Source: JACVRX01 sp035697245
GTDB lineage: Bacteria > Actinomycetota > Actinomycetes > Jiangellales > Jiangellaceae
Direction: 5' to 3'
Assembly: GCA_035697245.1 (NCBI GenBank)
Contig: DASSDH010000139.1
Location: forward strand, 1-14,588
DNA: 14,588 nt
The notes under the pieces are model-generated. The model was not told the origin of the DNA. It made no database searches and was given only the letters and a program-made list of their open reading frames with translations. The stretch's first letter is position 1. Every line of letters starts with the position of its first letter. Made by a program: the position numbers and the translations under genes. Of this stretch, positions 1 to 6,814 are shown piece after piece.

Positions 1-321
1 ACTGCCGTCGTCGATCCGAGCGAGGTCGTGGCCCGGTTGGGATAGGACAACTTCCGCGTCCGGGACGTTCTCACCAATCCGCTCACAGAGGAATGGTTCG
101 TCGTCTCCGGCACCGGCACGTTCAAGGAGCTGACCGCGCACGCCCATCTCCCTCTGTGTCGAAGAGCGCACGGAAGGTCACCCGCCCGCGATCGCGCAGC
201 ACGACGTTGCCCTCGCTGTCTTCGACCACGAACGGCTGATCGGCTTCGTGGGCGGTGAACTCCCAGATGTCGCCCGCGACGTGTCGATTTCTGCGAACTC
301 GCCAGCGATCTGATCGGCTGA
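1..321 (+). pseudogene. Broken gene with an internally inverted segment (unidentified actinobacterial protein)
   Basis: Three pieces of one protein-like frame are visible. Bases 1-142 (+ strand, frame 1) read a coding-like sequence including NFRVRDVLTNP and WFVVSGTGTFKELTAH, interrupted by TAG at 43-45. Bases 143-279 make sense only on the minus strand, reading HVAGDIWEFTAHEADQPFVV and then VVLRDRGRVTFRALFDTEGDG. Bases 280-321 return to + frame 1 and read RVDFCELASDLIG followed by TGA at 319-321. Turning 143-279 over joins all three in one frame (TAH-VAGD and GDG-RVDFC). From memory, loosely, actinobacterial hypothetical proteins carry motifs like WFVV, QPFVVED, FDT-GD and a DFC-x3-DLIG tail; the function is unknown to me. 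The 5' end lies outside the window. A sequencing or assembly chimera is the alternative explanation. Confidence 0.72.
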
Positions 322-330
322 GGCACGCCG

Positions 331-366
331 TTCGCGCGGCCAGCCTCGAGGCGCTGGACGCGCGAA
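331..366. terminator. Strong hairpin between convergent genes, probable bidirectional terminator
   Basis: The arms TTCGCGCG (331-338) and CGCGCGAA (359-366) pair perfectly. After one G/A mismatch, CCAG (340-343) pairs with CTGG (354-357) around a 10-nt loop. The hairpin starts 10 nt after the stop of the broken + strand gene and 38 nt after the stop of the minus-strand operon. That is where a terminator serving both would sit. There is no T run on either side, which is common for GC-rich actinobacterial terminators. Confidence 0.6.
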
Positions 367-403
367 TAGTGCAATGAGCTGACTGCTGGCAATTGGGCCA
401 CGG

Positions 404-1453
404 CTAGGCGAAGGCTGGCATCACCTCGTCGTGGATGAGCTGGAGCTGGTCGTTCACCGAGGCGACGTTCTCGAGATCCCGGCCCATCAGCGCCTTCACC
501 AGCACTGCATCGGTGATGGCGAAGATGAGGTGGTTGACGCCCGCGTCGACGATCTCGCTGCGCAGCTTGGCCACGCATTCTTCCGGTGTCCCCGCGACCG
601 ATAACCGCTCGGCGATCTCCGGAGGGGTGAGCTCGATGGCGCCGCCGAGGTCACCCTTGCCGAGCGCGTCGTTGATCGGTTGCATATCTTGCACGGTCAC
701 GCCATTGCGCTCTAGCTGCTCCTCCGACATGGACGACGCGTAGAGCCCCACCAGGCTACGGGCGGCCTCCTTCGCCGCGGACGAGTCCGGGCCGACGGAG
801 AACACCATCCATGCGCCGATGTCGAGGGACTGCCAATCGCGGCCCGCCTTCTCGGCACCCTGCTTGACGTTCTCGACCACGTAGTCGTAGGCCTCACGGG
901 TGTAGCTGAGGGCGTGATGGACGCCGTCGGAGATCTCGCCGGCCACCTGGAACGACCGAGGACCGCGCATGGCGCCGAGTAGTAGAGGCAGCCGTTTTTG
1001 AACCGGGCGGCCGAACGTGAACAGCCCGTTGTATTTGTAGAACTCGCCGTCAAAGGTGATGGTCCCCTCGTCGAGGAGCGTCCGGATCACGTTGTGCGCT
1101 TCGATCGTCCGGGACAGCGGACGGGTCTGTGCCCAGTCGATGCCGTACTGCGCGAGCAGACCGAAGTTGCCGCACGAGATGACGCACTCCGCTCGCCCGT
1201 TGGTGAGCTCGTCGAGCGTGCCCACTGCCTGGGTGATGAGCGTCGGCTCGCGGAGTACGACGCCGGACAGGCTGGGGCCGAACCGAATGGTCTTGGTCTT
1301 GTCTGCGGCAGCGGCGAACAGCAGCCACATATCCTTCCACCAGGTTTCGTCCGCGGCATAACAACCGTAGAAGCCGAGCTCGTCCGCCTTCTTGATGGAC
1401 TCCATCGAGTCGGCGAGCGGGTAGGCGGGGATCATCAAATAGCTGAACCTCAT
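404..1453 (-). CDS. LLM-class flavin/F420-dependent oxidoreductase
   Basis: A 349-residue protein of the luciferase-like monooxygenase (LLM) class, close to full length for the family. The N-terminal beta-barrel start (MRFSYLMIP), the segment DKTKTIRFGPSLSGVVLREP, the block LDELTNGRAECVISCGN and a C-terminal VAGTPEECVAKL (the usual 'G(T/S)PE' helix start) are typical of the F420-dependent reductases resembling methylenetetrahydromethanopterin reductase. It probably transfers hydride between F420 (or FMN) and an unknown small substrate in the cytoplasm. Its ATG overlaps the stop of the preceding 96-residue gene by 4 nt (ATGA), so it is the last, translationally coupled gene of the four-gene operon. 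F420 rather than FMN use is inferred from the subfamily look and the likely host, not from a diagnostic residue. Confidence 0.88.
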   Translation of the reverse strand: MRFSYLMIPAYPLADSMESIKKADELGFYGCYAADETWWKDMWLLFAAAADKTKTIRFGPSLSGVVLREPTLITQAVGTLDELTNGRAECVISCGNFGLLAQYGIDWAQTRPLSRTIEAHNVIRTLLDEGTITFDGEFYKYNGLFTFGRPVQKRLPLLLGAMRGPRSFQVAGEISDGVHHALSYTREAYDYVVENVKQGAEKAGRDWQSLDIGAWMVFSVGPDSSAAKEAARSLVGLYASSMSEEQLERNGVTVQDMQPINDALGKGDLGGAIELTPPEIAERLSVAGTPEECVAKLRSEIVDAGVNHLIFAITDAVLVKALMGRDLENVASVNDQLQLIHDEVMPAFA

Positions 1454-1740
1454 TCGGGCCTCACTCCCTCGTCATCGAGTTGGTCTGGCTGTGCGGACTC
1501 GGCCAGCAGTTCCTCACCGGAGAGCACCCGGTCCGCCCAGTGGGCGTGCATCCAGTCCAGGTGATCCCATCGTCCGTCGACGATCCGCTTGGTCTCCCAC
1601 GCCGGGAACTCGTGCTGGCGAACGTGTTCCTGCATGAGTGCCGGATCCACCTCGTAGACGTGGTCGAAGCGCTTGACCACGGTGTCGTTGACCCGCTCGG
1701 GCTCCGGTGGCTGCTGCGCCGACAGCCGGAAACCGATCAC
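1450..1740 (-). CDS. Uncharacterised 96-residue operon protein
   Basis: I do not recognise this protein. It begins with GTG, which overlaps the stop of the FAD oxidase gene by 4 nt (GTGA), and its own TGA overlaps the ATG of the LLM oxidoreductase (ATGA). It is therefore tightly coupled on both sides and almost certainly real. It is soluble, with no signal peptide or membrane helix. The central part is rich in aromatic and histidine residues (HVYEVDP, HEFPAWETKR, WDHLDWMHAHWADRV) and the tail is acidic. There are no cysteines, so it is not an extra Fe-S subunit. Its place between two redox enzymes suggests an accessory or small subunit, or a chaperone for one of them; this is inference from position only. 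Confidence 0.75.
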   Translation of the reverse strand: MIGFRLSAQQPPEPERVNDTVVKRFDHVYEVDPALMQEHVRQHEFPAWETKRIVDGRWDHLDWMHAHWADRVLSGEELLAESAQPDQLDDEGVRPE

Positions 1741-3251
1741 AGTCGGTCACCCCCCTCATACGCCTGGTCCAGTAAGTACTTGCCCGGGTTCATGATGTTG
1801 TTGGGGTCGAGCGCACGCTTGACCTTCTTCATGACCTCGAAGCCGCCACCCATTTCCTGCGGTACCAGGTCGACCTCGCCTTCGCGGCAAGAGCCGTGAC
1901 ACGCGCTGATGGATCCGCCATGCGCGAGCGCCACAGCGGCGATGTCTCGTTTCGCATCGACCCACGCCGCCCACGACTCGTCGTCGAGTTCCTGCTCCCA
2001 GATGCCGACGTCGATCTCGGTGAGATAGTCGCCCCACGGCTTGAACGCACCGTTCGTGTAGGCGAACATCCCCCAGTCGTCGAAGATCGGGTAACGGTCT
2101 GCCAGCTGGGCGACGATGTCGTGCCACTCTCGCCTGACCTGGGGCAGTGCTGTCCAGTTGATCGATGCGTCCTCGCAGTGCCAGCTCATCGGGACGACCT
2201 GCCCGTCCCGGAGGCGCCCGTGCAGCGGCGTGGCATAGCGGTCGTGCCGCGATGCCCAGTCTCCTTGGGAAATCTCGTCGCCCAGATAGTTGCCGCCACT
2301 CTCCTGCCCGATCCGGAGCAAGCGCTTCGCAGCGGGACGGACCTCATCCGTAGTGCCGTACATGGCGGTCGCTACGACGCATCTCACCGAGTCCGGTTGC
2401 GGGATGTAGGCCTCGTCGTCGCGACGCAGGTACGCCAGCTTCCACTCGTCGAACAGGACGACACCGGCCAGGGTGGCGAGCCCGGACCGGGCGAGCGCAG
2501 CTGTCGAGCGCCAGGCCGTCTCGTAGTCGGGGTAGGAGAAGAACGCTGCGAACTCGGTTTCCGGACGTGGCACCAGCTCCAGCGTGGCCTCGGTGACGAT
2601 GCCCAGCGTGCCCTGGTGGCCCATGAACAAGTGCTTGAGCTGGTAGCCGCTGGAGGACTTGCGCACCTTGCGGCCACCGCCGTCCCCCACCCTGATCAGC
2701 TCGCCGGTGGGGAGCACGAGTTCGAAGCTGATGACCAGGTCTCGAGTGTGGCCGTAGCGTCCGCCGATCAGCGACCATCCGCTGGTGCCGATCCGGCCGC
2801 CGACCAGGGAGCACGGATAGGAGGCAGGGTCGTCCGGGTAGATCACGCCGTGCGGACGGAGCTCCTCGTTGAGCTTGAGCATGTTGATGCCCGGCTGCAC
2901 GGTCACCGCGCGATCCTCGAGGTCGATCTCGAGGATCTCGTTCATCAGCTTGACATCAACGAGGATGCCGTGCCGAAGCGGCACGGCACCGTCGGTGAGC
3001 CCGGTGCCGCCGGCTCTGGGAACGACCGGGATCCGATGGCGGTTGGCGAGTTTGACCACCTCGGCGATTTGCTCGGGGCTCGTCGGGAGGACGACGACGT
3101 CGGGGATGAGGTCGGCCCACCGATGCACCGGGAAGGGCGCCGGCACGCGGGCTCGGTTGACGCGAGCGGACCGGTCGGCGAAGACGTGGTCCGTCCCGCA
3201 GATCTGGACGAGCTCGTTGATGACGGGGTCCGTGACCATTGTGGCGGTCAT
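1737..3251 (-). CDS. FAD-linked oxidase/dehydrogenase, GlcD-like (VAO/PCMH fold)
   Basis: A 504-residue flavoprotein. The FAD-binding PCMH domain spans about residues 49-228, with the pyrophosphate-contact motif PRAGGTGLTDGAVP (78-91), GGRIGTSGWS (151-160), YGHTRDLV and GHQGTLGIVTEATLELVP (211-228). The C-terminal substrate domain ends with HGSCREGE and KRALDPNNIMNPGKYL, the usual ending of the GlcD/D-lactate dehydrogenase group. The chosen start is ATG at 3251, which overlaps the stop of the upstream Fe-S gene (ATGA). The frame is open further upstream, but that extension is an arginine-rich shadow of the Fe-S gene. By analogy with GlcD-GlcF it oxidises a 2-hydroxyacid or related alcohol and passes electrons to the Fe-S partner. 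The real substrate is unknown. Confidence 0.9.
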   Translation of the reverse strand: MTATMVTDPVINELVQICGTDHVFADRSARVNRARVPAPFPVHRWADLIPDVVVLPTSPEQIAEVVKLANRHRIPVVPRAGGTGLTDGAVPLRHGILVDVKLMNEILEIDLEDRAVTVQPGINMLKLNEELRPHGVIYPDDPASYPCSLVGGRIGTSGWSLIGGRYGHTRDLVISFELVLPTGELIRVGDGGGRKVRKSSSGYQLKHLFMGHQGTLGIVTEATLELVPRPETEFAAFFSYPDYETAWRSTAALARSGLATLAGVVLFDEWKLAYLRRDDEAYIPQPDSVRCVVATAMYGTTDEVRPAAKRLLRIGQESGGNYLGDEISQGDWASRHDRYATPLHGRLRDGQVVPMSWHCEDASINWTALPQVRREWHDIVAQLADRYPIFDDWGMFAYTNGAFKPWGDYLTEIDVGIWEQELDDESWAAWVDAKRDIAAVALAHGGSISACHGSCREGEVDLVPQEMGGGFEVMKKVKRALDPNNIMNPGKYLLDQAYEGGDRL

Positions 3252-4531
3252 CGGGCCGGCTCCGACCTGCCGGTGTCGTCGTCGATTCCGGCGGCGTGGG
3301 CTACCAGCTCGAGTAGGTCCATGACCTCGACCGGATCGTCGCGCATTCCGCCTTGTTCGGACAGCGGGCGCTCGGACCACACGCACGCACTGACGAGAGT
3401 GTCAATACCCAGGCCGGCGGCTCGCTCGACCCGGCGGCGGCTGATTTCGGCGGTGAGGTCCGGACGCTCGATACCGAGCCCGGCACCCGCTCCCGAGCAG
3501 TACGACCACTGCGTGACGTGGTCGACATCCTTGAAGGTGAGACCAGGGATCGCCCGAAGCACCTCGCGCGGAGTTTCGTGGATGCCCTTGCGCTTGTTGA
3601 GTCGGCAGGCGTCGTGGTAGGTCACGACCCGCTCGACGGGTTGTGTGAGCGCCAGTTTCCCGTCGCGGATCAACTCGGCGACGAGATCGACCATCAGAAC
3701 GATTTCGACGTCGTAGTCGTCGCCGAAGTAGCTGGGGTAATCCTCGGTGAAGGAGATGTAGTCGTGCGGATCGAAGACGATGACGCGCTTGGCCCCGACT
3801 GCTCGCCAGTCGTCGACGTTGTGCTGGGCGAACTCTCGAGCGCGGTCCACGTACCCCATCTCGGCGGCCGGGCCACCACAACACCATTGCTCGCGCATGA
3901 GTCCGAACTCGACGCCCGCATGCTGCAGGATCCGGGCCGCAGCACGCGGTACCGACGTCCGGTGGAACGCTCCCTCGCAGTCGCAGAAGAGGATGGTTTC
4001 TCCTCCCACCGCGATGTCCAACCCGTCGGCCCAATTGCGGACGTTCTCCTGGCTGACCGGAACCTCGCCCAGCACTGGTTCGGACTTCTGCCGGGTGGTC
4101 TCCTCGACCCAGCGCTGCCAGTTCGGCTGATGGATGCCGGAGTCCACCGCCAGGGCCCGCATCGCCCGAACGAGCTGAACCGTCCTCGTACGGAACCGAT
4201 AGAAGTCCCCGGTGAACAGTGTGTTGGGGCAGCGCAGCTCACACGCTCCACACTGGGTGCAGTGGACGTAGTCGCGGGCGACGTCCTCGATCGACAGCAG
4301 CCCCTTCTCCATCGCGACCACGTTCGCGTGAAAGGCGGTCGGGGTATGGACCTCGTTGCGGGTCACCTGCATCACCGGGCACACCTCGCGGCAGAACTTG
4401 TGGCCCGAGCTGTAACAGTTGTAGGCCGCGTTTCGCCATTGCTCGACGAACTCGGCTGTCGCTTCTCCGTCCCCCCGTGAACCGTCCGCCGGGACTTGCG
4501 CCGTACCGTCTGTGCGTTCGGTCGAAGGCAT
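3248..4531 (-). CDS. Fe-S electron-transfer protein with two CCG-type domains (GlcF/HdrD-like)
   Basis: A 427-residue partner of the FAD oxidase. The N-terminal ferredoxin region has one canonical 4Fe-4S motif, C91-x2-C94-x2-C97-x3-CP (101). The other motif is atypical: C39-x7-C47-x3-C51-P, with His44 and Ser41 where the first two cysteines would normally sit. Two CCG-like domains follow. The first has C183/C185 and CCGG (217-220) but FDPHDY (253-258) instead of a second cysteine pair. The second has C309, a CSG at 345-347 instead of CCG, and a lone C383. It probably carries electrons from the flavoprotein to an acceptor. AGGGAGGA (4545-4538) lies 6 nt before the ATG, so this is the first gene of the operon. 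Residues 1-25 look disordered. Confidence 0.87.
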   Translation of the reverse strand: MPSTERTDGTAQVPADGSRGDGEATAEFVEQWRNAAYNCYSSGHKFCREVCPVMQVTRNEVHTPTAFHANVVAMEKGLLSIEDVARDYVHCTQCGACELRCPNTLFTGDFYRFRTRTVQLVRAMRALAVDSGIHQPNWQRWVEETTRQKSEPVLGEVPVSQENVRNWADGLDIAVGGETILFCDCEGAFHRTSVPRAAARILQHAGVEFGLMREQWCCGGPAAEMGYVDRAREFAQHNVDDWRAVGAKRVIVFDPHDYISFTEDYPSYFGDDYDVEIVLMVDLVAELIRDGKLALTQPVERVVTYHDACRLNKRKGIHETPREVLRAIPGLTFKDVDHVTQWSYCSGAGAGLGIERPDLTAEISRRRVERAAGLGIDTLVSACVWSERPLSEQGGMRDDPVEVMDLLELVAHAAGIDDDTGRSEPAR

Positions 4532-4537
4532 CAGCGG

Positions 4538-4545
4538 TCCTCCCT
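4538..4545 (-). promoter_or_regulatory. Ribosome binding site of the redox operon
   Basis: AGGGAGGA on the minus strand ends 6 nt upstream of ATG 4531-4529. It is a near-perfect Shine-Dalgarno sequence and fixes the start of the first operon gene. The other three genes have no need of a separate strong site because they overlap. Confidence 0.7.
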
Positions 4546-4662
4546 GGTCGCCTCCCTCATGCTGCCCTCGGCCGACGTGGGCGTAAAGAGCCTGTCGCTA
4601 TTCGCGATCGGTGGGGACGACCGCGTGGGCCCGCACGCCCCTTGACCCGATCGACCGTCGGA

Positions 4663-4669
4663 GGAGAGG
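4663..4669 (+). promoter_or_regulatory. Ribosome binding site of the VOC gene
   Basis: GGAGAGG lies 9 nt before ATG 4679. The divergent promoters of the VOC gene and the redox operon must lie in 4546-4662, but I cannot point to a convincing -35/-10 pair there. Confidence 0.6.
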
Positions 4670-4678
4670 TTACGCAGC

Positions 4679-5098
4679 ATGAACTGGACGCTCGAAGTCG
4701 TCGTGGTCCCAGTGTCGGACGTGGACCGCGCCAAGGCTTTCTACTCCGATCAGCTTGGCTTCAACGTCGACCACGACACCCGAATCGGTGACGGAAACCG
4801 TGTGGTTCAGCTGACGCCGCCGGGGTCGGGCTGCTCGGTCGTGATCGGTGAGGGTGTCGTTCCGGAGATGCCGCCTGGCTTGCTCAAGGGCCTCCAGCTT
4901 GTCGTCTCGGACATCAACGCTGCCCGCGCCCAACTCGTCGAACGGGGTGTGGATGTGAGCGAGATCCAGGTCCTAGGAGAGAACCCAAGCCCTACCGGCA
5001 ACGCCTTGGACAACGTCGGGTTCGTCTTCTTCAGTGATCCGGACGGGAACGGCTGGGCAGTGCAGCAGATATCGGCACGCGCGACGGAAGCCCAGTGA
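4679..5098 (+). CDS. VOC-family (glyoxalase/bleomycin resistance-like) protein
   Basis: A 139-residue single VOC module pair. The first beta-alpha-beta unit begins VVVVPVSDVDRAKAFYSDQLGF, the second begins GLQLVVSDINAARAQLVERGV, and the protein ends with the family's FFSDPDGNGWAVQQ strand. Glu6 stands near the position where glyoxalase I has its first metal-binding histidine, so metal binding is doubtful. These proteins are cytoplasmic, usually dimeric, and act in lactoylglutathione-like isomerisation, ring cleavage or drug binding; the substrate here is unknown. It is divergent from the redox operon and its stop is 17 nt from that of the convergent lactonase gene. Confidence 0.9.
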   Translation: MNWTLEVVVVPVSDVDRAKAFYSDQLGFNVDHDTRIGDGNRVVQLTPPGSGCSVVIGEGVVPEMPPGLLKGLQLVVSDINAARAQLVERGVDVSEIQVLGENPSPTGNALDNVGFVFFSDPDGNGWAVQQISARATEAQ

Positions 5099-5115
5099 TC
5101 TCGAGTTGACCGTCG

Positions 5116-6063
5116 TCAGACACCAGTTGTGTTGACGTAGAGGGCGTAGATCGACTGGCTCGCGGCCATGAACAGCCGGTTGCGGGCCACACCGCCGAAA
5201 CACAAGTTGGCGCAGATCTCTGGCAGATCGATCTGGCCGATCCGAGTGCCGTCCGAGGCGAAGACATGGACGCCGTCGTTGCCCTCACCACCACTGCAGG
5301 CGGCCCATAGGTTGCCGTCAGAGTCACAACGGATGCCGTCGGCTCCGCCTGGACTCATCTCTGCGAAGAGGCGCCCGTCGCCGACGGTGCCGTCGGCGAT
5401 GTCGTAGGTGTGGATGCTGCGGGGTGCCGACCCGGAGTCGACAACGTAGAGCAAGGATTCATCCGGTGCGAAACACAGGCCGTTGGGGCGGTCGAGGTCC
5501 ACGATGACAGACTCCGCAGCACCACCATCCGGATCGAGCCGATATACCGCGGTGGGCAGTTCGAGCGCAGCCTCGCGCCCCTCATAGTTCGACATGCTCC
5601 CGTAGCCCGGATCCGTGAACCACACCGAGCCGTCCGACGCCACCACGACGTCGTTGGGCGCGTTGAGCGGCTTCCCGTCGAATCGGTCCACGAGAGTGGT
5701 GATCGAGCCGTCGTGTTCCGTTCTCGTCACTCGGCGGGTGAGGTGCTCGCACGAGACGAGGCGACCATGCCGGTCGCGGGCGTGACCATTGGTGTAGTTC
5801 GACGGGCTCCGGAAGACCGTGACGCCGCCGGTGGTTTCGTCCCACCGCATGATCCGGTCGTTCGGGATGTCGCTCCACAACAGGCAGCGGTGATCACCGA
5901 ACCAGACCGGCCCTTCGGCCCATCGGCATCCCGTGAAGATCCTTTCAACGGCTGCGTTGCCGATTCGATATGGCTCGAACCGGGGATCGAGGACCCGGAC
6001 CGCGGGATCCGGGTAGCGGACCGGTTCGACGGGCCAGCGGTCCGGCTGCGGTGGGTGCTCCAT
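5116..6063 (-). CDS. SMP-30/gluconolactonase/LRE-family protein
   Basis: A 315-residue six-bladed beta-propeller hydrolase. The family's metal and substrate residues are present: Glu50 in AEGPVW, Asn137 in NAPNDVV, Asn194 in RPNGL and Asp242 in GGADGI. They correspond to the Glu, Asn, Asn and Asp of SMP-30/gluconolactonase. It probably hydrolyses a sugar lactone or similar ester. No signal peptide is visible, so it is probably cytoplasmic. The frame opens at TTG 6075, but ATG 6063 has GGAGAG (6073-6068) just upstream and is the better start. It converges on the VOC gene. Being beside an oxidoreductase operon it could open a lactone formed there, but it is not in that operon. Confidence 0.9.
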   Translation of the reverse strand: MEHPPQPDRWPVEPVRYPDPAVRVLDPRFEPYRIGNAAVERIFTGCRWAEGPVWFGDHRCLLWSDIPNDRIMRWDETTGGVTVFRSPSNYTNGHARDRHGRLVSCEHLTRRVTRTEHDGSITTLVDRFDGKPLNAPNDVVVASDGSVWFTDPGYGSMSNYEGREAALELPTAVYRLDPDGGAAESVIVDLDRPNGLCFAPDESLLYVVDSGSAPRSIHTYDIADGTVGDGRLFAEMSPGGADGIRCDSDGNLWAACSGGEGNDGVHVFASDGTRIGQIDLPEICANLCFGGVARNRLFMAASQSIYALYVNTTGV

Positions 6064-6151
6064 GCTGCTCTCCAATCAAGATGTCGGGTTGTCGTCGGGC
6101 GAATGGTCCCAGACCGATGGAGGTCAGACGGCCGACCGGCCAGCCCCCAAC

Positions 6152-6157
6152 TATCCT
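6152..6157 (+). promoter_or_regulatory. Possible -10 element (TATCCT)
   Basis: TATCCT fits the actinobacterial TANNNT pattern and lies 18 nt before the Shine-Dalgarno sequence GGGAGGA (6176-6182) of the next gene. I see no recognisable -35. Confidence 0.25.
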
Positions 6158-6185
6158 GCGCAGTGACGCGACCACGGGAGGACGC

Positions 6186-6608
6186 ATGGCGGGAAAGGCC
6201 GATTTCACGGCGGAGGAATGGGAAGCACTGCAGAAGGGCGTGACGGGAGCGGCATTCCTGGTGGCGGTTGCTGACCGGGGCTTCTTCGACACGTTCAAGG
6301 AAGCCGGCGCTCTTGCCAAGCGTCTCGCCGAGGCGCGAAGCAAGAGCACGAGCCCACTCGTGCGCGAGGTCGCAGAGATGCGCGGCACCGGCTTCGGGTT
6401 CACGTCCTCGCCGCAGGAGATCGAGAACGAAACCGTACAAGCACTCCGGTCAGCGATGAGCACACTGGCGGCGAAGGCGCCCGACGACGCGTCGGCTTAT
6501 CGGGATTTCGTCCTCGACGTCGCCCAGTCCGTCGCTGCGGCCGCAGATGAAACCGCCACCGCTGAAAGCGACGCAATCGACAAGATCAAGAGCGCTCTCG
6601 CGGCCTGA
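6186..6608 (+). CDS. Conserved hypothetical protein, all-helical, 140 residues
   Basis: ATG 6186 follows GGGAGGA (6176-6182). The frame is open further upstream, but that extension overlaps the divergent lactonase start and has proline/glycine-rich shadow composition. The protein (MAGKADFTAEEWEALQKGV...) looks like a family of actinobacterial hypotheticals that open with an 'F(T/S)xEEWExL' helix and carry a central RGTGFGFTSSPQE turn. It is predicted to be soluble, helical and alanine-rich, without cysteines or membrane segments. I cannot assign a function. Its C-terminal helix repeats Ala/Glu/Asp in an amphipathic pattern. It is monocistronic, between a divergent and a convergent gene. Confidence 0.82.
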   Translation: MAGKADFTAEEWEALQKGVTGAAFLVAVADRGFFDTFKEAGALAKRLAEARSKSTSPLVREVAEMRGTGFGFTSSPQEIENETVQALRSAMSTLAAKAPDDASAYRDFVLDVAQSVAAAADETATAESDAIDKIKSALAA

Positions 6609-6616
6609 ATCGATCA

Positions 6617-6634
6617 CGGGTGTCCGACAGCCCG
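6617..6634 (+). terminator. Weak hairpin after the hypothetical gene
   Basis: CGGGTG pairs with CA(G)CCCG, with one bulged G, around a 5-nt loop, 8 nt after the stop at 6606-6608. No T tract follows. It is a possible terminator at the convergent junction. Confidence 0.25.
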
Positions 6635-6814
6635 TAACCGCTCTTCTCGCAAATCGGTGGTGAGGCGCTAGAGCTGATTCGAAAGGCGCATGCGCTTCCG
6701 ATCGACGAACGCCCACACCTCCAAGCCCTCACGCACCAACAGAACGATCCCGTTCTTGTTGGGTGTGCCGTTCCGGGGACGGCGACAGCGGTGGTTAGAG
6801 AGCATCCTCCGTGC

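Noticed and set aside
1896..3620. 574-codon open frame on the + strand opposite the FAD oxidase and Fe-S genes
   Set aside because: It is an antisense shadow caused by high GC. It has no domain motif, has acidic/Arg-rich composition, and lies opposite two clear genes.
3353..4480. 375-codon + strand frame opposite the Fe-S gene
   Set aside because: No motif and no ribosome binding site. The minus frame has the cysteine motifs and the operon overlaps.
404..6063. Single pathway linking the redox operon, VOC protein and lactonase
   Set aside because: The VOC gene is divergent and the lactonase is in a separate minus-strand unit. Proximity alone does not support a joint pathway claim.
5410..6243. 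277-codon + strand frame across the lactonase and the hypothetical gene start
   Set aside because: It runs antisense through the SMP-30 propeller motifs and then out of frame through the next gene.
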